64,000 nucleotides of DNA from Paenibacillus woosongensis (GCF_009725165.1 NZ_WNZW01000002.1:248001-312000), one strand, 5' to 3'; positions 52,274-61,703 are shown, counted from the stretch's first letter. Numbers and translations are program-made. Notes: generated by a model not told the origin, from the letters alone.

Positions 52274-52311
52274 AAAACCGACTCGTCCGCAAGGATCGGG
52301 TCGGTTTTTTT
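52274..52311 (+). terminator. Terminator of rpsD
   Basis: AAAACCGACTCG pairs with CGGGTCGGTTTT (one G-U pair) across an 11-base loop, followed by T residues, 11 bases after the stop codon. Confidence 0.88.
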
Positions 52312-52450
52312 ATTTTCTGCAGAGCAATGCATTTTAGCAAGTTATAAAATACATACTTTTTACAAGTCCAGAACGGTGATTCTCAGGCCAGAATCATTTT
52401 TTTCTGTGCGGCCAATCTTTGAAAGAGCATTCAAATCCCTTAATTTATGC

Positions 52451-52456
52451 TATAAT
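52451..52456 (+). promoter_or_regulatory. Putative extended -10 promoter of the penicillin-binding protein gene
   Basis: TGCTATAAT carries a perfect -10 with the extended TG. A clear -35 is not seen. The AAGGAGG ribosome site follows. Confidence 0.55.
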
Positions 52457-52482
52457 GTTGCTGTTAAAAAGGAGGATATTTC

Positions 52483-55400
52483 ATGGCTCGCGATAACGAT
52501 ACAAGCTCCAACAAAAAGCAACAGAAGAACAAGGCAAAAGCGCCAAAACGCTCGAAATGGCGCTGGGTCTGGATGACGCTGGGCTGGCTGACCCTGTTCG
52601 GATTCGCTGCCGTTCTCTTTGCCGGAGGCGCCGTATTCGGGTACGTCACCTCGATCGTGAAGGATGACCCCGTGCGGTCCCGTGCCGATATAGAAGCGAA
52701 AATCAATCATAACGAGATGACAGGCTTCGCCTATTTCCGCGACGGCTCAGGCATCGGCCAGCTTCGTTCGGAAGAAGACCGGCGGCCGGTCAGTTATGAT
52801 GAAATTCCTGCTTCCGTCATAGATGCGGTAATCGCTATCGAGGACAACAACTTCTACCGCCATATCGGCGTCGATTTCAATGGAACAATGCGTGCGGTCA
52901 AACAACGGCTTCTGAAGGAGGATGTACAGACCGGGGGCAGCACACTGACTCAGCAGCTGGCCAGACGCGTATTTCTGAGCCTCGACAAAACCGCTAACCG
53001 GAAGGTGAAGGAAATTTTTCTTGCTGTACGTCTGGAACGCTTTCTCTCCAAACCTGAAATCATTACAGCTTATTTGAATAAGGTTCCTTTTGGCAACGGC
53101 TCAAACGGATATCAGGTCTACGGCATCAAAGCTGCCGCCAAGGGGATATTCAACGTCACCAACCTAAACGAGCTCAATATTGCCCAGACGGCTTATCTGG
53201 CGGGGCTGCCTCAGCTTCCTTCCTCCTATTCCGCCTTTAACGGCAAGGGTGAGTTCAACGAAGAAGCATTTGCGCGCGCCATCAAGCGGCAGCAGCTCGT
53301 GCTGTCCCGCATGCTGGAAGAAAGCAAGATTACCAGAGAGCAGTATGACGAGGCTTTAGCCTTTGACATTAAAGGCTCTTTGGCAGCACAAACAAAAAAA
53401 GCTTACGAGACCTATCCTTATCTAATGCTGGAAACCGAACGTCAGGGCGCTCTCGTCATCGCCATGATGAATAATCCGGAGATGACCAAAGAGGAGCTGC
53501 TGGGCAATCCGCAGCTGCTCGAAGAAGCGCGGCAGCAGCTTCTGACGGGAGGCTACCGGGTATACACGACCATCGATAAGCAAGTGTACAATGCCATGCA
53601 TAAGGTGTCGGAGAACGCTGACAATTTCAGTCCTTACAGCGAGAAGAAAGGGCTTGAGCAAGTCGCTGCCATCATGCTCGACAACCGTTCTGGAGCCATT
53701 CTCGGCATGATTGAAGGCCGGGACTTCTATACGGAGCAAATGAACTATGCTACACAAATGAAAAGGCAGCCCGGCTCCACAATGAAGCCGATCGCCGCCT
53801 ATCTGCCGGCAATGGAACTCGGTCTGATCCAGCCGGCCAGCATCATCGATGATTCGCCGATTATTTTGCGGGATTACTCCAAGGGCTATCATATTCCGGT
53901 AAATTCAAGCGGCGGGTATAAAGGCTTGGTTACAGCAAGGACCGCGCTGAATGAATCGCGAAACGTACCGGCGCTGAAGGTGTTTAATCAAACTGTAGGC
54001 ATCGAGCAGGCCTGGGAGTTCACCAAGAAGCTCGGCATTACCACATTGGTCGAGGATGACTACGGGGCGCAGACTGGCGTCCTTGGAGGCCTTAAATACG
54101 GCGTCACTGTTGAGGAGCTTACGAACGCGTATAGCACAATCGCCAATGGCGGAGAATTCACCGATGCCTACATGATCGAGAAAATCACCGATTTTAAAGG
54201 CAATGTCGTCTATAAGCATCAGGTAGATCCTGAACCGGTCTTTTCCAAACAGACCGCCTATCTGATGACAGATATGCTTCGCACGGTCATTACCGACGGA
54301 ACAGCCAGATCACTCAAAAGTGACTTCAAAAGCTATGGAAAAATCCCGATTGTCGGTAAAACGGGCTCTACGCAAAATTATGCGGACGTATGGTTTATGG
54401 GGTATACTCCCGACGTGTCGCTAGGCGTCTGGATCGGTTATAAAGAACCGGTTAATACGCTGTCTAATGCAGGCAAGTCGAGAGCTCGCTCCATCTGGGC
54501 CAAAGTGATGAATGAAGTGACCGACAGCAAGCCGGAGCTGTTTCAAACGAAACAATTTGAGAAGCCGGACGGCATCGTAACCAAAACCGTCTCAGGCTAT
54601 AGCGGCAAGCTGCCGACTGCCCTTACACAGCAGGCCGGAAAAGTGGTTACGGACATGTTTAACGCGAAATACGTGCCTACCGAGCCTGATGACGTGCTCG
54701 TTCGGACGAAATATATTACGTATGAAGGCGTGAACTATATTCCGCATGACACGACCCCCTCCGACATGGTGCTGGAGAAAGTCGTCATGAAGCGCGAGAA
54801 GCCGATTAAGGAGCTTGTCGACGAGCTTCAAAAGGCCTTTTCCGGCATGAAAGGCGGTCATAAACCGCTTAGCTTCTATATGCCGAAGGATGCTGGCGAA
54901 GATGCTCCAACCAAGCTGGATCCAAGGGAAGACGATGGCAAAGATCCATCACCGCCAAGTGATATCCATCTGACTGCGGCAGGCGGCGCAGCGAAAATAT
55001 CTTTTGCCAAAAATCCAGAAAATGATGTCGTCGGCTATCGCCTGTACCGGTCGGAAGGCGGAGCTGCCTTCAAGGGAACAGGGAAAGTCGTGCTGACGGG
55101 TCAAGACACCTTGTTCACGGAATCGGGCTCCGGAGGGAATTACGCCTACTACATCACAGCGGTAGACGTTGCTGGAAGAGAATCCGCGCCAAGCGCGATC
55201 GTCAGCTTCGATAGCTGGAGTGGCATTCATAATCCAGATGGCTCGGATCAGGAGTCATTGCCGGATATTGATTTGGATAATTTAGCCCCGCCTAACGCAC
55301 CAGGGCAAGTTGGTGTGCAGCTCAACGATCAGGAAATTACGGTATCCTGGGCAGCCAATGCGTCCGAGGAACATATTACGAAATACCAGATCTATTTATC

Positions 55401-55554
55401 GGATACAGCAGATGGAGTGTATTCCAGACTAGGCTCGACCCCAGCCACGCATTTCTCGTTTAAAACGGATGCTCCAAGCGGTTGGGTCAGGGTCACGGCG
55501 ATCAATGGGCTGGGAGAATCCTCGCCTTCAGGTTCGGTGCAGTTCAAGAAATAA
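52483..55554 (+). CDS. Class A penicillin-binding protein (PBP1) with two fibronectin type III domains
   Basis: The 1023-residue bifunctional enzyme polymerises and cross-links peptidoglycan. After a basic cytoplasmic tail and a membrane helix (about residues 28-58) comes the GT51 domain, with catalytic Glu in AIEDNNFYRH (Glu120), GGSTLTQQLARR and RKVKEIFLAVRLE. The transpeptidase domain has Ser432 in GSTMK, SRN and KTG (Lys626). The extracytoplasmic end carries two fibronectin type III domains (about 820-905 and 930-1020), unlike the shorter Bacillus PonA. The tail may reach the wall or other proteins. The start is ATG 52483. Confidence 0.95.
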   Translation: MARDNDTSSNKKQQKNKAKAPKRSKWRWVWMTLGWLTLFGFAAVLFAGGAVFGYVTSIVKDDPVRSRADIEAKINHNEMTGFAYFRDGSGIGQLRSEEDRRPVSYDEIPASVIDAVIAIEDNNFYRHIGVDFNGTMRAVKQRLLKEDVQTGGSTLTQQLARRVFLSLDKTANRKVKEIFLAVRLERFLSKPEIITAYLNKVPFGNGSNGYQVYGIKAAAKGIFNVTNLNELNIAQTAYLAGLPQLPSSYSAFNGKGEFNEEAFARAIKRQQLVLSRMLEESKITREQYDEALAFDIKGSLAAQTKKAYETYPYLMLETERQGALVIAMMNNPEMTKEELLGNPQLLEEARQQLLTGGYRVYTTIDKQVYNAMHKVSENADNFSPYSEKKGLEQVAAIMLDNRSGAILGMIEGRDFYTEQMNYATQMKRQPGSTMKPIAAYLPAMELGLIQPASIIDDSPIILRDYSKGYHIPVNSSGGYKGLVTARTALNESRNVPALKVFNQTVGIEQAWEFTKKLGITTLVEDDYGAQTGVLGGLKYGVTVEELTNAYSTIANGGEFTDAYMIEKITDFKGNVVYKHQVDPEPVFSKQTAYLMTDMLRTVITDGTARSLKSDFKSYGKIPIVGKTGSTQNYADVWFMGYTPDVSLGVWIGYKEPVNTLSNAGKSRARSIWAKVMNEVTDSKPELFQTKQFEKPDGIVTKTVSGYSGKLPTALTQQAGKVVTDMFNAKYVPTEPDDVLVRTKYITYEGVNYIPHDTTPSDMVLEKVVMKREKPIKELVDELQKAFSGMKGGHKPLSFYMPKDAGEDAPTKLDPREDDGKDPSPPSDIHLTAAGGAAKISFAKNPENDVVGYRLYRSEGGAAFKGTGKVVLTGQDTLFTESGSGGNYAYYITAVDVAGRESAPSAIVSFDSWSGIHNPDGSDQESLPDIDLDNLAPPNAPGQVGVQLNDQEITVSWAANASEEHITKYQIYLSDTADGVYSRLGSTPATHFSFKTDAPSGWVRVTAINGLGESSPSGSVQFKK

Positions 55555-55564
55555 CCGCGAACAC

Positions 55565-55607
55565 CAAAAGCTTCCATGGAACATTTCGTTCCGATGGAAG
55601 CTTTTTT
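55565..55607 (+). terminator. Terminator of the penicillin-binding protein gene
   Basis: AAAAGCTTCCAT...ATGGAAGCTTTTTT with an inner AAC/GTT pair. Good stem and T run. Confidence 0.9.
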
Positions 55608-55700
55608 CTATGAAACTTGATTTTGTTTGTTTTCAATGGGATTTATGTCCAAGCAGCCGAATTTTGAGATTCATATACTGTTCGCGAAGGAGGTGACAGC

Positions 55701-56072
55701 ATGAGTAAAGCAATGATCTCTCAAGCCGTTTTTCCAAGACTTCGCTTGTTTCGAGAGGAGAATTTCAGAGGACGCAGATTCGTCGTTCGCGGTAATGTCG
55801 GAATACGGAACCTAGAGCGGACATTTGGCGACATCGAGAGCCTGCGCTTCTTCTCTCCGAACGCGGGGGCTACCTTAGTTCTGTTCTCCCGTACGAATTT
55901 CAGAGGAAGATTCCGGGTTTTTCGGGGCTTAACCAATATCGCCGATTTAGACGACATTATTGCAGGCAGCGAGCCAGAATCGATCATCAGCTCCAATAGG
56001 CGTCTAAGCCTGGCGGAAATTCGGGCGATTCGCAGAACAGGCATTTTGCCTAACGGCTTCAGATCTATCTAA
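55701..56072 (+). CDS. Small protein resembling beta/gamma-crystallin repeats
   Basis: The 123-residue protein is preceded by a perfect AAGGAGGTG. Two repeats are visible: RLRLFREENFRGRRFVV then FGDIESLRFF, and VLFSRTNFRGRFRVF then PESIISSNRRL. The YENFRGR-like strand pair followed by a D/S-x-x-S turn is the Greek-key layout of beta/gamma-crystallin domains, which bind calcium in many bacteria. Here the turns read GDIES and EPESI, lacking the usual D/N-D/N-x-x-S/T-S, so calcium binding is doubtful. The protein is unusually rich in Arg, and has no signal peptide, which suggests a cytoplasmic or spore location. This is my inference from repeat pattern; I did not confirm it. Confidence 0.6.
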   Translation: MSKAMISQAVFPRLRLFREENFRGRRFVVRGNVGIRNLERTFGDIESLRFFSPNAGATLVLFSRTNFRGRFRVFRGLTNIADLDDIIAGSEPESIISSNRRLSLAEIRAIRRTGILPNGFRSI

Positions 56073-56089
56073 TATCCTCGAGGCCTCCG

Positions 56090-56129
56090 GGACATTCGGC
56101 TAGATCGTACTTAGATCTGCCGGATGTCC
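56090..56129 (+). terminator. Hairpin between the crystallin-like gene and the histidine kinase gene
   Basis: GGACATTCGGC pairs with GCCGGATGTCC and AGATC with GATCT. It overlaps the histidine kinase stop codon and lies 18 bases after the crystallin-like gene. T run is poor. Confidence 0.55.
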
Positions 56130-57934
56130 TCTCTTATTCCGCTGAAGCTTGCCGTAATTAATGTTCCCTGCCCCACCGCACTTCGCACCTCAACCGTCCC
56201 CCCATGCGCTTCGGCGATTTCTTTAGCTATCGCCATGCCTAGTCCACTGCCTGACGTTATGCGATCCGTGGGCGTTCCCCGATAATACCGTTGAAACAAA
56301 CTGTTTAAGGTAGCCTCATCCATGCCGTTACCGTTATCTTCGAAATGTAGGGTGAAGCCGGATCCAGGGCCTTTCTGCAACTGAATTTTCAATTGCGTCC
56401 CTGGCGGGTTATGCAGCATGGCGTTGACCATAATATTATCCATCATTCGGCGAAATGCAAGAGGATCTACATGATAATAAATATCCTCGGAGGAAGAAAT
56501 CCATTCGCATTCATACGGCGACCAGGCAGGATCCTCCGCAATGCGCGCAACGGCTTCCCCCGCCACCACGTTCACATTGCGGTATTCCAGATGCAGCGCA
56601 TCAGAGGCATGCTTGAGGCGATAAAGCAAATTTAAATCCTGAATCAGGCCATCCATATATTCTGCCTTTTCCACCATGATTGCCGCAAAGTCCGTAACTT
56701 CCTCTCTGTCCCACTCGTACTGCCCGGATCGCAGCAGTTGGGCATAACCGTATATGGAGGAAAGCGGCGTCTTCAGGTCATGGGACAGGCCGGCAATCCA
56801 TTCTTCCCGCATACGCTCATTCTGCCCACGTTCCAACTCATGCTGCTCCAGCTGCTGAGATAATTCCTCAACAGAATAAACGACTTCAGCATACGCTTTA
56901 TACCTGTGCTTCAGGCGGCCGGAACGCCGTCTGCTGCTCGGTCTGCCATGCCGGTCGGCCGGCTCCTTGTAATACCGCTGCGCAAGTTGCTCCAGCCATC
57001 GCATTACATGAAGCATTGGCAGCCCGATTCTATTCCCCTGCCACAATGCCAATCCGCCGCAAGCAAGCAATAGGATCAGCACGAGACTGCCGAACCCGTA
57101 CATTATGAGCTGACTGTCACTAGTGACAGTAGGGCCAAACGGTGTTAAGCCGATGCCAGGAGCAGCATCATATGGAGCATGAATCAGCCACATCCTTCCG
57201 CTGTCCTTCTCCGTTCTCATTTCCGTGCGCATGCCATAGCGTTCCGGGTATTGCCATCTTAATACGAGCTCCTGCGGAGAGTATTGATGCGGGACGCCTG
57301 AAGGCAGACGGTACGACAATAGCTCTTTTCCCTCAGCACTCAGCAGCTGTATGCCGGCCTTATATTCCTCCAGGGAGTATCTAATCTCCTCGGGCCATAC
57401 GATGGTTCCAGAGGCCGACTCAGTTTGCCGCGCCTCCCTGATTAAATGTTCAAACGCCGCACCTCCCTCGGCTAGTACAGACGCCGCCGTGTCCAGCGGC
57501 TCCTTGACGCCATACAGAAGCGTAACCATTTCTCCTTCAATAGGGCGAATCAATATATAGAGCCGATAAGGAAATGGCTGTTGACGGTTAAAGTAGTCGA
57601 TCAGTTCACCAGGCTTATATATTCCGGGAACATCCGGGGGTGTAAAATAGGCGCTCGTTGCCTCCCCATCCTCATTTAGCACTTGAAGCCAGCCGCCATT
57701 AGCTTCCACCTGCTTCAGCAGCCTGGGCGAAATGTGCGGAGAGCCGTCCTCACGGACCGAATAAGCGTCCATGATGGATTCCAGCGCCACGCGGGAGAAA
57801 TTCCGCTTTAAATCCAGTTCCGTCATTTTTTCTGCGATCCAAAGAAACATCATCACAATGCAAATTGCCGTAATAACTCCGACAGTCAACCACTGTCTGA
57901 TGAACATCCAGACAAAACGGCGGCGCATGGTCAC
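56111..57934 (-). CDS. Sensor histidine kinase
   Basis: The 607-residue membrane kinase has a first transmembrane segment near residues 10-32, an external domain of about 250 residues, and a second segment near 290-310. The cytoplasmic part shows the H box GLSHDLKTPLSSIYGYAQLL with the phospho-histidine, the N box DNIMVNAMLHNPPG, the G1 box EDNGNGMDEATL and GSGLGMAIAKEIAEAHGG. Its start overlaps the response regulator stop by four bases. The external domain is not recognised. The divergent M23 lipoprotein gene nearby suggests a cell-envelope role, unproven. Confidence 0.93.
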   Translation of the reverse strand: MTMRRRFVWMFIRQWLTVGVITAICIVMMFLWIAEKMTELDLKRNFSRVALESIMDAYSVREDGSPHISPRLLKQVEANGGWLQVLNEDGEATSAYFTPPDVPGIYKPGELIDYFNRQQPFPYRLYILIRPIEGEMVTLLYGVKEPLDTAASVLAEGGAAFEHLIREARQTESASGTIVWPEEIRYSLEEYKAGIQLLSAEGKELLSYRLPSGVPHQYSPQELVLRWQYPERYGMRTEMRTEKDSGRMWLIHAPYDAAPGIGLTPFGPTVTSDSQLIMYGFGSLVLILLLACGGLALWQGNRIGLPMLHVMRWLEQLAQRYYKEPADRHGRPSSRRRSGRLKHRYKAYAEVVYSVEELSQQLEQHELERGQNERMREEWIAGLSHDLKTPLSSIYGYAQLLRSGQYEWDREEVTDFAAIMVEKAEYMDGLIQDLNLLYRLKHASDALHLEYRNVNVVAGEAVARIAEDPAWSPYECEWISSSEDIYYHVDPLAFRRMMDNIMVNAMLHNPPGTQLKIQLQKGPGSGFTLHFEDNGNGMDEATLNSLFQRYYRGTPTDRITSGSGLGMAIAKEIAEAHGGTVEVRSAVGQGTLITASFSGIREDIRQI

Positions 57935-58662
57935 GGTTCTGCTCCTCTGCGGACCAGCTTATAGCCCAGTCCCCGCACAGTCAGCAAAAATTCTGGTTTG
58001 GCAGGATTCCGCTCAATCCGCTCTCGTATACGGTGAATATGTACCATAACTGTGTTGTCATCCCTGAACGCAGACTCGCCCCAAACCCGTTCATAAAGCT
58101 CGTCTTTTGAAAATACACGATTAGGATGGCGGCATAAAAATAAAAGCAGCTGAAAGACTTGGGCCGGGCAGTCAACAGCACTACCGTTTACCGTAAGCTC
58201 CTTGGCGGTCCCATCCACAATGAAGTAGCCAAAATCATATATTTCTTGAATACTCGCCCTCTTTGCAGGCAGAGATCCTGGCGATCCGGATCCAGTGGTC
58301 CTTCTAAGATGAACCTTCAGTCGAGCGATGACCTCAAGAGGATTGAACGGCTTAATGATATAATCATCCCCTCCTATCGCGAAGCCAGTCAGCTTGTCCA
58401 AATCTGTCGAACGGGCCGTCAAGAACAGGATCGGCGCAGCTGTCCATTCGCGAATGAATGGGGCTGCCTCGAAGCCGCTCTTACCCGGCAGCATCACGTC
58501 TAAGATAATAAGATCGTATGATTTGGAGCGGCAGGCCTCTATGGCCTCCTCTGCGCTCTCGACGGAGTCTACTTCGGTATAGCCTTCCTTGGCCAATACC
58601 GTCTGCAGCAATTTAAGAATTGCCTTCTCGTCATCCACCAGCAGGATTTGGGGCTGGCTCAT
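57931..58662 (-). CDS. OmpR-family response regulator
   Basis: The 243-residue protein has a receiver domain (ILLVDDEKAILKLL, phospho-Asp in LIILDVMLPGKSG, LTARS, then DDYIIKPF) and an OmpR/PhoB winged-helix domain (from about 145) ending in TVRGLGYKLVRRG. It likely phosphorylates from the kinase encoded next to it and controls the divergent promoters at 58663-58868. The direct repeats in that interval are good operator candidates. The effect on targets is inferred. Confidence 0.95.
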   Translation of the reverse strand: MSQPQILLVDDEKAILKLLQTVLAKEGYTEVDSVESAEEAIEACRSKSYDLIILDVMLPGKSGFEAAPFIREWTAAPILFLTARSTDLDKLTGFAIGGDDYIIKPFNPLEVIARLKVHLRRTTGSGSPGSLPAKRASIQEIYDFGYFIVDGTAKELTVNGSAVDCPAQVFQLLLFLCRHPNRVFSKDELYERVWGESAFRDDNTVMVHIHRIRERIERNPAKPEFLLTVRGLGYKLVRRGAEP

Positions 58663-58699
58663 TCTTTAGTCCTCCCTGTGCTTCCATATAGTTGTGCTC

Positions 58700-58823
58700 A
58701 TTGTAACATATCCTTGCTGTCTCATGGCTTCTGGAACCTTAACAGCACCTTAACAGAAGCATAATAAATTTAAGCAGCTGTTAATCCCCTGTTTTTCTAG
58801 CGTTCAACTCCGGCGGCTATAAT
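58700..58823. promoter_or_regulatory. Divergent control region with OmpR-type direct repeats
   Basis: ACCTTAACAG occurs at 58736-58745 and 58747-58756 (11-base period), and an inverted CTGTTAA at 58778-58784. The period is typical for OmpR-family dimers. A minus-strand extended -10 (TGTTACAAT, TACAAT at 58705-58700) serves the response regulator; on the plus strand TATAAT at 58818-58823 serves the lipoprotein gene. The repeats lie upstream of both, at about -45 to -65 for the regulator promoter. Confidence 0.65.
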
Positions 58824-58868
58824 TACAGACAAAGAGATCAACTCGATGTAGAACAGGAGAGACGCCAT

Positions 58869-59834
58869 ATGAAAGCAAAATTGTTAATTTGCGCAGTAGC
58901 ATTATTCATTTTCACAGGGTGCAGCCTGCCAGATTCACAAAATTCACAATCATCAAAGGATACCCAGCCATCCCCCGATATCCTGGATAGTATCGATCTG
59001 CTCCCCCAGGCTTTGCAGAACGAACATTATAAGCAGGTGTACAACACGCTTAGCCCCGATTTTCAAAGCCAAGTAACCATCCAGCAAATCAAAGAGCTGT
59101 CGCAATCTTTCTTTGGGGCTAATGATACGTTTGTGATGCAATCAAAGATAGCAGTCAACGGCATGACGGACTATGTATGGATCGATCCTTCCTCCAGCAA
59201 AGGAATTTCCGCTGTAACAGACCAGAACGGAGTCATATGGGGGCTGCAAATTGTAAATCTGTCCTCTTATCCCGCAGCGGATAATGATTACACCAAGCAA
59301 GAATACAGTTTACCGTTTACAGGGGAATGGCTAACCTTCTGGGGCGGCAGCAACGTGCTCTTCAATTATCACTACGCTTACGAGACCCAGCGCTATGCTT
59401 ACGATTTCATCGTCGTTGAGGAAGGCGGCAGCTATGAAGGGGACCCGGCGGAAAATGAAAGCTTCCATGCTTTCGGAGAGGAGGTGCTGGCTCCAGCGGA
59501 CGGCATCATCATGGAGGTCGTGAACGATGTGGAGGATAATGCCCCTGTCGGCACCATGAACGAGCAGCAGGCCGCCGGTAACTACATTATCATCAACCAT
59601 CAAGGGGAGTACAGTATTTTGGCGCATTTCAAACAAGGATCGATCAGCGTGCAGGAGGGGCAAAAGGTCAAACGAGGCCAGACGCTTGGACTGGCCGGCA
59701 ATTCCGGAAATTCCAGCGAAGCGCATATTCATTTCCAGGTGTCCGATCAACCAAGTCTGGGGAAGGGCAAATCGATTCGCATAAAATTTAAAAACGATCT
59801 TGACCCCATCAAGGGGCAATTCGTTGAAGGCTGA
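58869..59834 (+). CDS. M23-type (LytM) peptidase-like lipoprotein
   Basis: The 321-residue product has a lipoprotein signal (LICAVALFIF then TGCS). The mature N-terminal part (about 40-140) resembles a DUF3887-type domain (LLPQALQNEHYKQVYNTLS). An M23 fold follows, with QRYAYDF, EVLAPADGIIMEVVNDVEDN, NYIIINHQGEYSILAHF and EAHIHFQV. Of the M23 zinc motifs, HxH is present (AHIHF). The first metal position reads as a YxxxD-like segment, so the first His is not obvious and activity is uncertain. It may modify peptidoglycan or act as a partner. It is divergent from the two-component genes. Confidence 0.85.
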   Translation: MKAKLLICAVALFIFTGCSLPDSQNSQSSKDTQPSPDILDSIDLLPQALQNEHYKQVYNTLSPDFQSQVTIQQIKELSQSFFGANDTFVMQSKIAVNGMTDYVWIDPSSSKGISAVTDQNGVIWGLQIVNLSSYPAADNDYTKQEYSLPFTGEWLTFWGGSNVLFNYHYAYETQRYAYDFIVVEEGGSYEGDPAENESFHAFGEEVLAPADGIIMEVVNDVEDNAPVGTMNEQQAAGNYIIINHQGEYSILAHFKQGSISVQEGQKVKRGQTLGLAGNSGNSSEAHIHFQVSDQPSLGKGKSIRIKFKNDLDPIKGQFVEG

Positions 59835-59841
59835 CTACGAG

Positions 59842-59882
59842 AAAAACGCCGGGGCTGACATGGTTCATCCCGGCGTTTTTCT
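59842..59882 (+). terminator. Terminator of the M23 lipoprotein gene
   Basis: GAAAAACGCCGGG pairs with CCCGGCGTTTTTC around a 15-base loop, directly after the stop; it can also act for acsA on the other strand. Confidence 0.9.
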
Positions 59883-59921
59883 TGTATTAAATGAATATCG
59901 CTTCATGCCTAAAGCGTGTTA

Positions 59922-61646
59922 TCAATCCTCAATCGTCGACAGATCCCCGGTTGGAAGATTCAGCTCCCAGGCCTTGAGCACGCGGCGCATGATTTTACCG
60001 GAGCGCGTCTTCGGCAGCTTATCCTTGAACTCGATTTCGCGTGGTGCCGCATGAGCCGACAGCCCTTCCTTCACGAAGCGGGCGATGTCTGCCTTCAGCT
60101 CCTCTGAAGGCTCGTATCCATCCAGCAGCGAAATGAACGCTTTGATGATTTCTCCCCGCGTCGGGTCAGGCTTGCCGATTACGCCCGCTTCCGCAACGGC
60201 CGGATGCTCCAGCAGCTTGCTCTCCACCTCAAATGGGCCGATTCGCTCCCCGGAGGAATTGATGACGTCGTCAATCCGGCCCTGGAACCAGAAATAGCCG
60301 TCTTCGTCCATATAAGCCGTGTCGCCGGAAATGTACCACCCCGGAACCCGGAAATACTCCTCATATTTTGGAGCGTTGTTCCAGATTAACCGCATCATGG
60401 CCGGCCAAGGTGTACGGATGGCCAGATTTCCCATCCGGTTAGGCGGCAGAATCTTGCCGTTATCGTCGATAATCGCGGCTTCGATGCCCGGAACCGGCTT
60501 GCCCATGGAGCCCGGCTTCAGCGGCATCGATGGGTAGTTGCAGATCAGTTGTCCGCCGGTTTCCGTCATCCACCATGTATCATGAATGCGCAGCCCGTAT
60601 ACTCTGTGTCCCCAGCGTACGACCTCAGGATTCAGCGGCTCGCCGACGGATAGGACATGTCTCAGCGAAGACAGATCGTATTGGCCGATGATGTCTTCCC
60701 CTGCTCCCATCAACATCCGGAATGCCGTCGGCGCACTGTACCAGACTGTTACTTTGTTCTGCTGAATCGTATCATACCAGTCACCGGGACTGAAGCGTCC
60801 TCCGCGCACAACATTCGTAACCCCAAGCAGCCAAGGTGCGAATATCCCGTAGGAGGTCCCCGTCACCCAGCCCGGATCGGCCGTACACCAGTAAATATCG
60901 CCTTCCTTCAGATCCAGAACAACCCTGCCTGTATGATAATGCTGAATCATCGCGTTATGAACGTGGTATACACCCTTAGGTTTTCCCGTAGAACCCGATG
61001 TATAGTGCAGGATCATCCCGTCCTCGCGGTCGACCCATTGGATTTCGGTCTCCGGTGCGGCCTTCTCCAGCTCGGCCAGCAGGTCGATCAGCCCCGCTTC
61101 CTGCGGAAGATCCTCGCCGACCAGGAACACATGCTTCAGCTCGGGCAGCTCGTTCCGCTTGACGCGATGCAGCAGCGCAGGCGTCGTGACGATGGCTACC
61201 GCGCCGCTGTCCTCCAGCCGGTCCTTGACCGCCGTTTCCATAAAAGCTTCGAAGAGCGGCCCTACGACCGCACCTACCTTGAGTGTACCGAGTACGGAGA
61301 TATACAGCTCAGGGCTTCTCGGCATAAAGACGAAAACACGGTCGCCCTTACCAATGCCATAGCTGCGCAGTACATTCGCAAATTTGTTGGACAGCGTACT
61401 CAGTTCTTCATACGTATAGGATTCATTCCTGTTCGAATCACTGAACAGCAGAGCCGTACGGCTGCCTTTTCCCGCATCCACGTGGCGGTCGATCGCTTCA
61501 TAAGCCATATTGACGCGGCCCGTATCATACCAGGAGAATTGCTTCTCCACTTCGGCCCAATCGAATTTGGCGTAAGCCTCCTCATAGTTCCCCAAATTGG
61601 ACGAGGGGGCTACCTCCGAAATAATCTCACCTTGCAGCTGACTCAT
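59922..61646 (-). CDS. acsA: Acetate-CoA ligase (acetyl-CoA synthetase)
   Basis: AcsA activates acetate to acetyl-CoA using ATP. The 574-residue protein from ATG 61646 (behind GGGAGGATG) shows the acyl-adenylate motifs: ILHYTSGSTGKPKGVYH, WMTETGG and SGDTAYMDEDGYFWFQGR. The lysine motif PKTRSGKIMRRVL is at the C-terminus. That lysine is the target of acetylation by AcuA, with AcuC removing it (established in Bacillus subtilis), and both partner genes are divergent next door. A longer frame to 61700 lacks a ribosome site. Confidence 0.96.
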   Translation of the reverse strand: MSQLQGEIISEVAPSSNLGNYEEAYAKFDWAEVEKQFSWYDTGRVNMAYEAIDRHVDAGKGSRTALLFSDSNRNESYTYEELSTLSNKFANVLRSYGIGKGDRVFVFMPRSPELYISVLGTLKVGAVVGPLFEAFMETAVKDRLEDSGAVAIVTTPALLHRVKRNELPELKHVFLVGEDLPQEAGLIDLLAELEKAAPETEIQWVDREDGMILHYTSGSTGKPKGVYHVHNAMIQHYHTGRVVLDLKEGDIYWCTADPGWVTGTSYGIFAPWLLGVTNVVRGGRFSPGDWYDTIQQNKVTVWYSAPTAFRMLMGAGEDIIGQYDLSSLRHVLSVGEPLNPEVVRWGHRVYGLRIHDTWWMTETGGQLICNYPSMPLKPGSMGKPVPGIEAAIIDDNGKILPPNRMGNLAIRTPWPAMMRLIWNNAPKYEEYFRVPGWYISGDTAYMDEDGYFWFQGRIDDVINSSGERIGPFEVESKLLEHPAVAEAGVIGKPDPTRGEIIKAFISLLDGYEPSEELKADIARFVKEGLSAHAAPREIEFKDKLPKTRSGKIMRRVLKAWELNLPTGDLSTIED

Positions 61647-61703
61647 TGTTTCATCCTCCCTTGAATCTGTCTTTAAGCACCCATTAATAAGCAAATTCAA
61701 ATC

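Noticed and set aside
55609..55700. A sigma-B type promoter (GATTTT-13-GGGATT) before the crystallin-like gene
   Set aside because: The -35 match is too weak to report as a feature.
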